Assembly (NCBI RefSeq): GCF_042682915.1
Contig: NZ_JBHUIW010000004.1
Coordinates: forward strand, 193,176 to 257,175
DNA from: Rhodoplanes azumiensis
GTDB taxonomy: Bacteria > Pseudomonadota > Alphaproteobacteria > Rhizobiales > Xanthobacteraceae
Reading direction: 5' to 3'
Length of the DNA: 64,000 bases
A program made the translations under genes and the position numbers. The notes under the pieces were generated by a model. The model saw only the letters and a list, made by a program, of their open reading frames with translations, was not told the origin of the DNA and made no database searches. This document shows, piece by piece, positions 60,068 through 64,000 of the stretch. Position 1 is the stretch's first letter. Each line of letters begins with the position of its first letter.

Positions 60068-60478
60068 GGCGCAGTTCCCATCCCGCCTTAACCCGTAAGC
60101 CCAACTTGAGGGTCTGCTGGTAAATATTTGCCTACAGTCGCCGTCACAAAGATTTGGCACGGCCTGCACATCCACCATGCAGCGCGGAATGGCGGGTCGT
60201 TCTCGCCCGGTTCGGTCGACCCTTCGTTCACCAAGGCGTTGCGATCACCACCCTTCGGTGCAGGCTCGATGCCGAATTGCACGCGCCCGGTGCACCGAAA
60301 GGCCACGACGCCGCGCCCCGTGGTGCACGGCCGACCGTGCACAACAGCGCCGTGGTGCAAGACGGGCTCGATCTCGCCGTCCGCCGTTAAGGTTGAGGCG
60401 AGGCTCGGCTTGCCGTCCCGGGCGACCGTCCGCACAGTCGTCTCCTGCGCCGACAGCGGCGCCGAGGAGGCAACGACG
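60068..60478. promoter_or_regulatory. Divergent intergenic region with GTGCAC palindrome
   Basis: About 410 bases between the PAS and PilZ genes. No gene is seen. GTGCACGG-CCGA-CCGTGCAC, a perfect dyad, lies at 60323-60342, and further GTGCA units occur at about 60260, 60291 and 60354. A regulator binding site is possible. Confidence 0.4.
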
Positions 60479-60841
60479 ATGACGACGGACCGTCGCAAGG
60501 CCGCGCGCAGCCCCTCCTATCTCGGCGGGCAGCTCGTCTTCTCCGATCAGCGGCTGAGCGCCGAGTGCATCGTGCGCGACCGGTCGGATACCGGCGCGCT
60601 CCTGTTCGTCGCCGACGCCGGCCGCCTGCCGGACAGCTTCGACCTCACCATCACCAAGACGCGGACACGCTTCCGGGCGCGCACCCGGTGGCGGCGCGCC
60701 GACGCCCTCGGGGTCGAGCTCACCGCGCCCGCGGCGCCCCCGCGTGCCGCACCGGACGACCCGTTCGAGCACGATCGCGTCCTCCGTCTCAAGGCGGAGA
60801 ACGAGCGCCTGAAGCGCCGCCTGCGCCAGCTGGAGGAGTGA
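60479..60841 (+). CDS. PilZ-domain protein
   Basis: A 120-aa protein. RRKAARSPSYLGGQLVF near the start carries the Arg cluster of the PilZ c-di-GMP motif (RxxxR), and CIVRDRSDTGALLFV holds the D-x-S-x-x-G motif. The C-terminus is a short coiled coil (RLKAENERLKRRLRQLEE). It probably binds c-di-GMP and couples it to motility, in line with the chemotaxis genes beside it. Confidence 0.82.
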   Translation: MTTDRRKAARSPSYLGGQLVFSDQRLSAECIVRDRSDTGALLFVADAGRLPDSFDLTITKTRTRFRARTRWRRADALGVELTAPAAPPRAAPDDPFEHDRVLRLKAENERLKRRLRQLEE

Positions 60842-61034
60842 CGGCGAAGGCCGCACCGCCCACGGCACCGCCCTGCCGGCACGCCGTTCGCGCCGGCGCG
60901 GCGCCCGTGCCGGCCGAGCGTCGGGCAACGAACCCGTCACCCCGCCTCGAATCGTCGCAGCCGGCCGGACCGGGGGGTCTTTCTGTGCGGCACCGGTCCT
61001 GCTATCGCTCTGATCGGGAGATCGATCCGAGACG

Positions 61035-62195
61035 ATGAACGAGAGCATCCGCACCCCCGCCCCTGACGCGACGACCACGCTGGCGCCGGACGCGGCCTTC
61101 GGGACGCCCCATGTCGACGACCGGCGCGCCGGCGACCGCCCGGCGGGCGGCCTGCAGCCGTCCTCCTCGCCCCGTCCGGCGGGCCACCCGCCGGTGAAGA
61201 ACGGCCGCATCGGCGTGCTGATCGTCAATCTCGGCACGCCGGACGGCACCGATGCCGAATCGGTGAAGAAGTACTTGAAGGAATTCCTCTCCGACCGGCG
61301 GGTGATCGAGGAGACCGGGCTGATCTGGAAGCTCGTCCTCAACGGCATCATCCTGCGCACCCGGCCGGCCCAGAAGGGCCGCGACTACGAGAAAATCTGG
61401 AACACCGAGAAAAACGAGTCGCCGCTCAAGACCATCACGCGGTCGCAGAGCGACCTGCTGGCCGCGACCCTGGCGCCGGTGGACGGCCGGCTCGTGGTCG
61501 ACTGGGCGATGCGCTACGGCAACCCCTCGATCGAATCGCGGCTCGACGCCCTCAAGGCCGAGGGTTGCGACCGCATCCTGCTGGTGCCGCTCTATCCGCA
61601 ATACGCCGCCGCGACGACGGCGACGGTGTGCGACGAGGCGTTCCGGGCGCTCATGCGGATGCGCTGGCAGCCGACGCTGCGGGTCGCGCATCCCTGGTAC
61701 GACGACCCGGTCTACATCGAGGCGCTGGCCCGCTCGATCGAGGCGGAGCTGGGCAAGCTCTCCTTCGTGCCGGACGTCCTGATCGCCTCCTTCCACGGCA
61801 TCCCGAAGGAGTATTTCGACAAGGGCGACCCCTACTACTGCCACTGCGCCAAGACCCACCGGCTGCTGCGCGAACGGCTCGGCATGGACGAGACCCGCTT
61901 CCGGCTCACCTTCCAGTCGCGCTTCGGCCGCGCCGAATGGCTGCAGCCCTACACCGACATGACCGTCAAGGCGCTGGCCGAGAGCGGCGTGAAGAACCTC
62001 GCGATCGTCACGCCCGGCTTCACCTCGGACTGCCTGGAGACGCTGGAGGAGATCGCCGGCGAGAACGCCGAGATCTTCCACCACGGCGGCGGCGAGAACT
62101 TCGCCGCGATCCCCTGCCTGAACGACAGCGCCGCCGGCATGGACGTCCTGCGCACCGTCGTGCTGCGCGAGCTGAAGGGATGGGTGGAGGGCTGA
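61035..62195 (+). CDS. hemH: Ferrochelatase
   Basis: A 386-aa enzyme that inserts Fe(II) into protoporphyrin IX in the last step of haem synthesis. Motifs: GVLIVNLGTPDGTDAESVKKYLKEFLSDRRVI, ILLVPLYPQYAAATTATV, the catalytic His in LIASFHGIPKEYFDKGDPYYCHCAKT, and TPGFTSDCLETLEEI. About 52 Pro/Ala-rich residues precede the conserved start (HPPVKNGRIGVL); no other ATG lies between, so the extension is real or a GTG near 61194 is used. Confidence 0.95.
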   Translation: MNESIRTPAPDATTTLAPDAAFGTPHVDDRRAGDRPAGGLQPSSSPRPAGHPPVKNGRIGVLIVNLGTPDGTDAESVKKYLKEFLSDRRVIEETGLIWKLVLNGIILRTRPAQKGRDYEKIWNTEKNESPLKTITRSQSDLLAATLAPVDGRLVVDWAMRYGNPSIESRLDALKAEGCDRILLVPLYPQYAAATTATVCDEAFRALMRMRWQPTLRVAHPWYDDPVYIEALARSIEAELGKLSFVPDVLIASFHGIPKEYFDKGDPYYCHCAKTHRLLRERLGMDETRFRLTFQSRFGRAEWLQPYTDMTVKALAESGVKNLAIVTPGFTSDCLETLEEIAGENAEIFHHGGGENFAAIPCLNDSAAGMDVLRTVVLRELKGWVEG

Positions 62196-62428
62196 CGTCC
62201 GGCCTTCACGCCCCGTTCACGTCGCTTCTCGACATGTCCCGTCGTCGTCCGGCCGGCGCGAACCGAGCCGTCACATCCGTCCCCTAAGAGGTCGAACGCA
62301 GGCCGTCGCGCCGGCGTCGCGGCCATGCGCCCGACGGCCGCCGACGTGCGGCATCCTTGCGGTATCCGGGCGACCCCGCCACACTCCGGGCCGGATTCGC
62401 GCCAGGCACTCGAACGGGAGCACTTCGG

Positions 62429-63439
62429 ATGATTCTCGGCGGCCTCGACATTTTCATCGTTCTTCTCGTTCTTCTCGCCATCCTCACCGTCTTCCTCGGC
62501 GTCAAGACGGTGCCACAGGGCTTCAACTGGACGGTCGAGCGGTTCGGCCGCTACACGCGCCTGCTCCCGCCCGGCCTCAACCTGATCATCCCGTTCATCG
62601 ATCGGATCGGCCGCAAGATCAACGTCATGGAGCAGGTGCTCGACGTCCCCCAGCAGGACGTGATCACCAAGGACAACGCCACCGTCACGGTCGACGGTGT
62701 CGCCTTCTTCCAGGTGTTCGACGCCGTCAAGGCGAGCTACGAGGTGGCGCAGCTCGACCAGGCGATCGTCAAGCTGACCATGACCAACATCCGCTCGGTC
62801 ATGGGCTCGATGGATCTCGACCAGGTTCTCTCCCACCGCGACGAGATCAACACCCGGCTGCTGCGCGTCGTCGACGCCGCCGTGTCGCCCTGGGGCATCA
62901 AGGTCACCCGCATCGAGATCAAGGACATCTTCCCGCCCGCCGACCTCGTCAACGCGATGGGTCGGCAGATGAAGGCGGAGCGCGAGAAGCGCGCCGAGAT
63001 TCTCTCGGCCGAGGGCCAGCGGCAGTCCGAGATCCTGCGCGCCGAGGGCGCCAAGCAGTCGCAGATCCTCGAGGCCGAGGGCCGCCGCGAGGCGGCGTTC
63101 CGCGACGCCGAGGCGCGCGAGCGGCTCGCCCAGGCCGAGGCCAAGGCGACCGAGATGGTGAGCCAAGCTGTCGAGCAGGGCAGCGTCGCGGCGCTGAACT
63201 ACTTCATCGCCGAAAAGTACCTGAAGGCGTTCGCCGAGCTCGCCCGCTCGCCGAACCAGAAGGTGCTGATGCTGCCGATCGAGGCGACCAACGTGCTCGG
63301 CTCGCTCGCCGGCATCGCCGAGATCGCCAAGTCGACGTTCGAGGAGCGCGCGCAGGGCGCGCCGCGCGCCACGGGCCGACCGACGCCGACCGGTCCGTCC
63401 GGTCCGTCCGTTCCGCCTCCCCCGCCGCCCGTGAGGTGA
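62429..63439 (+). CDS. SPFH/band-7 (stomatin/QmcA-like) membrane protein
   Basis: A 336-aa protein: one N-terminal membrane helix (2-24), the SPFH domain (about 28-190: GLNLIIPFIDRIGRKINVMEQVLDVPQQDVITKDNATVTVDG), a long Ala/Glu-rich coiled coil (about 190-265) and a Pro-rich tail. GGGAG lies upstream. The next gene is an NfeD protein 3 bases after its stop, the standard slipin/NfeD operon. Such pairs organise membrane microdomains or protease quality control. Confidence 0.92.
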   Translation: MILGGLDIFIVLLVLLAILTVFLGVKTVPQGFNWTVERFGRYTRLLPPGLNLIIPFIDRIGRKINVMEQVLDVPQQDVITKDNATVTVDGVAFFQVFDAVKASYEVAQLDQAIVKLTMTNIRSVMGSMDLDQVLSHRDEINTRLLRVVDAAVSPWGIKVTRIEIKDIFPPADLVNAMGRQMKAEREKRAEILSAEGQRQSEILRAEGAKQSQILEAEGRREAAFRDAEARERLAQAEAKATEMVSQAVEQGSVAALNYFIAEKYLKAFAELARSPNQKVLMLPIEATNVLGSLAGIAEIAKSTFEERAQGAPRATGRPTPTGPSGPSVPPPPPPVR

Positions 63440-63442
63440 GTC

Positions 63443-63898
63443 ATGTCCGTCCTGTCGTCGCTCGGCGCGTCCCTCGGGCCCTGGGGCTGGCTGGCCGGCG
63501 CCGCCGTGCTGCTGATCGCCGAGATCGTGGTGCCGGGCATCTTCCTTTTGTGGCTCGGCATCGCCGCCCTGATCGTCGGCCTCGTCTCGTTCGTGATCGA
63601 TTGGGGCTGGCAGCTGCAGTGGCTCGCCTTCGCGCTGATCTCGCTCGCCGCGATCCCGCTGTGGCGCAAGCTCGCACGCGCCGGCGAGACGACCGATCAG
63701 CCGTTCCTCAACAAGCGCCTGGAGGCGATGGTCGGCCGCGTGTTCACGCTGGAGCGGCCGATCGTCGGCGGCGCCGGCACCATCGCGATCGACGACACGG
63801 TGTGGCGGGTGACGGGCGACGACGCGCCGGCCGGCACCCGCATCCGCATCGCCCGCGTGGACGGCGCCACCATCCACGTCGAGCGGGCGGAGGCGTGA
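63443..63898 (+). CDS. NfeD-family membrane protein
   Basis: A 151-aa short-type NfeD: three or four helices in residues 8-72 (GWLAGAAVLLIAEIVVPGIFLLWLGIAALIVGLVSF), then a C-terminal OB-fold domain (about 90-150, RVFTLERPIVGGAGTIAIDDTVWRV). It pairs with the SPFH protein upstream. There is no serine-protease domain, unlike long NfeD. Confidence 0.92.
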   Translation: MSVLSSLGASLGPWGWLAGAAVLLIAEIVVPGIFLLWLGIAALIVGLVSFVIDWGWQLQWLAFALISLAAIPLWRKLARAGETTDQPFLNKRLEAMVGRVFTLERPIVGGAGTIAIDDTVWRVTGDDAPAGTRIRIARVDGATIHVERAEA

Positions 63899-63973
63899 CG
63901 CTTCGCCCGCTGCACGTCCCGCCCCGGCGGATCGGTCGCGCGGCCGCCGGGCCGCGTCGGGCCGAGAAGCGGC

Positions 63974-64000
63974 TCAGGCGGCCCGCACCGTGTCGAGGAA
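63974..64000 (-). CDS. 3' end of a leftward gene, possibly a chemoreceptor
   Basis: The minus strand ends ...FLDTVRAA followed by TGA at 63976-63974. That tail resembles the usual C-terminus of alphaproteobacterial methyl-accepting chemotaxis proteins (FLxTVRAA). Only eight codons are visible, so the call is weak. Confidence 0.4.
   Translation of the reverse strand, partial: FLDTVRAA

Overview
The window is a high-GC chromosomal segment from an alphaproteobacterium, most likely Hyphomicrobiales. This is inferred from the overall GC, the NrsF-type anti-sigma factor, the ferrochelatase type and small proteins typical of that order; no rRNA or marker gene fixes the genus. Nearly everything concerns metal, metalloid or oxyanion handling.

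Region 1 (1-21.4 kb). A Tat-exported molybdopterin oxidoreductase and the start of its Fe-S subunit are transcribed leftward. Divergently transcribed are a periplasmic oxyanion-binding protein (PhnD/AioX-like), a sensor kinase and a short Fis-type response regulator. This is the Arx/Ttr style of gene organisation, and the substrate is not settled by sequence. After a thiolase comes an arsenic block: arsH, an MFS carrier, arsM, arsR and a TauE/SafE permease. Next are a MacA/MacB-like three-gene exporter, a second TauE/SafE permease, and an unusual five-gene operon (two different FtsX-type permeases, an ATPase, a thioredoxin-like secreted protein without CxxC, and a metallo-beta-lactamase-fold protein).

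Region 2 (21.9-49.6 kb). An IS256-type relic precedes a 26-kb genomic island. The island is bounded by a 14-bp direct repeat: one copy is the 3' end (with CCA) of tRNA-Ser(GGA) at 49549-49562, the other is at 23461-23474, just before a tyrosine integrase. The island's left half carries mobility and defence-type genes: AlpA-like HTH, an HUH-type Rep, an ArdC-like antirestriction protein, putative nucleases, a phosphoesterase and an XRE regulator. The right half carries copper/silver resistance: a CusF-like protein, DUF411, a TolC-type protein, a cupredoxin, CusB/CusA, a FixH-like protein, a CopA ATPase, a CueR-like regulator with a perfect operator palindrome, two DUF305 proteins and several small secreted proteins.

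The clearest new structure is in this right half. Five promoters of the form GTAACC-N16-CGAA precede metal-related or small secreted genes, in a stretch that also encodes an ECF sigma factor and an NrsF-type anti-sigma with two cysteines (C130, C180). One of the five stands before the cluster that contains the sigma and anti-sigma genes, which suggests an autoregulated copper-stress regulon. Two regulon genes encode tiny periplasmic proteins sharing a YQGGP motif, and another encodes a protein built of TDPD repeats.

Region 3 (49.6-64 kb). This is core chromosome: mobA, mobB and moeA (molybdenum cofactor), a DUF2946/TonB receptor/YcnI copper-uptake cluster, a TusA-like protein, small membrane and stress proteins, an MCP with a PAS protein, a PilZ protein, ferrochelatase, and an SPFH/NfeD pair.
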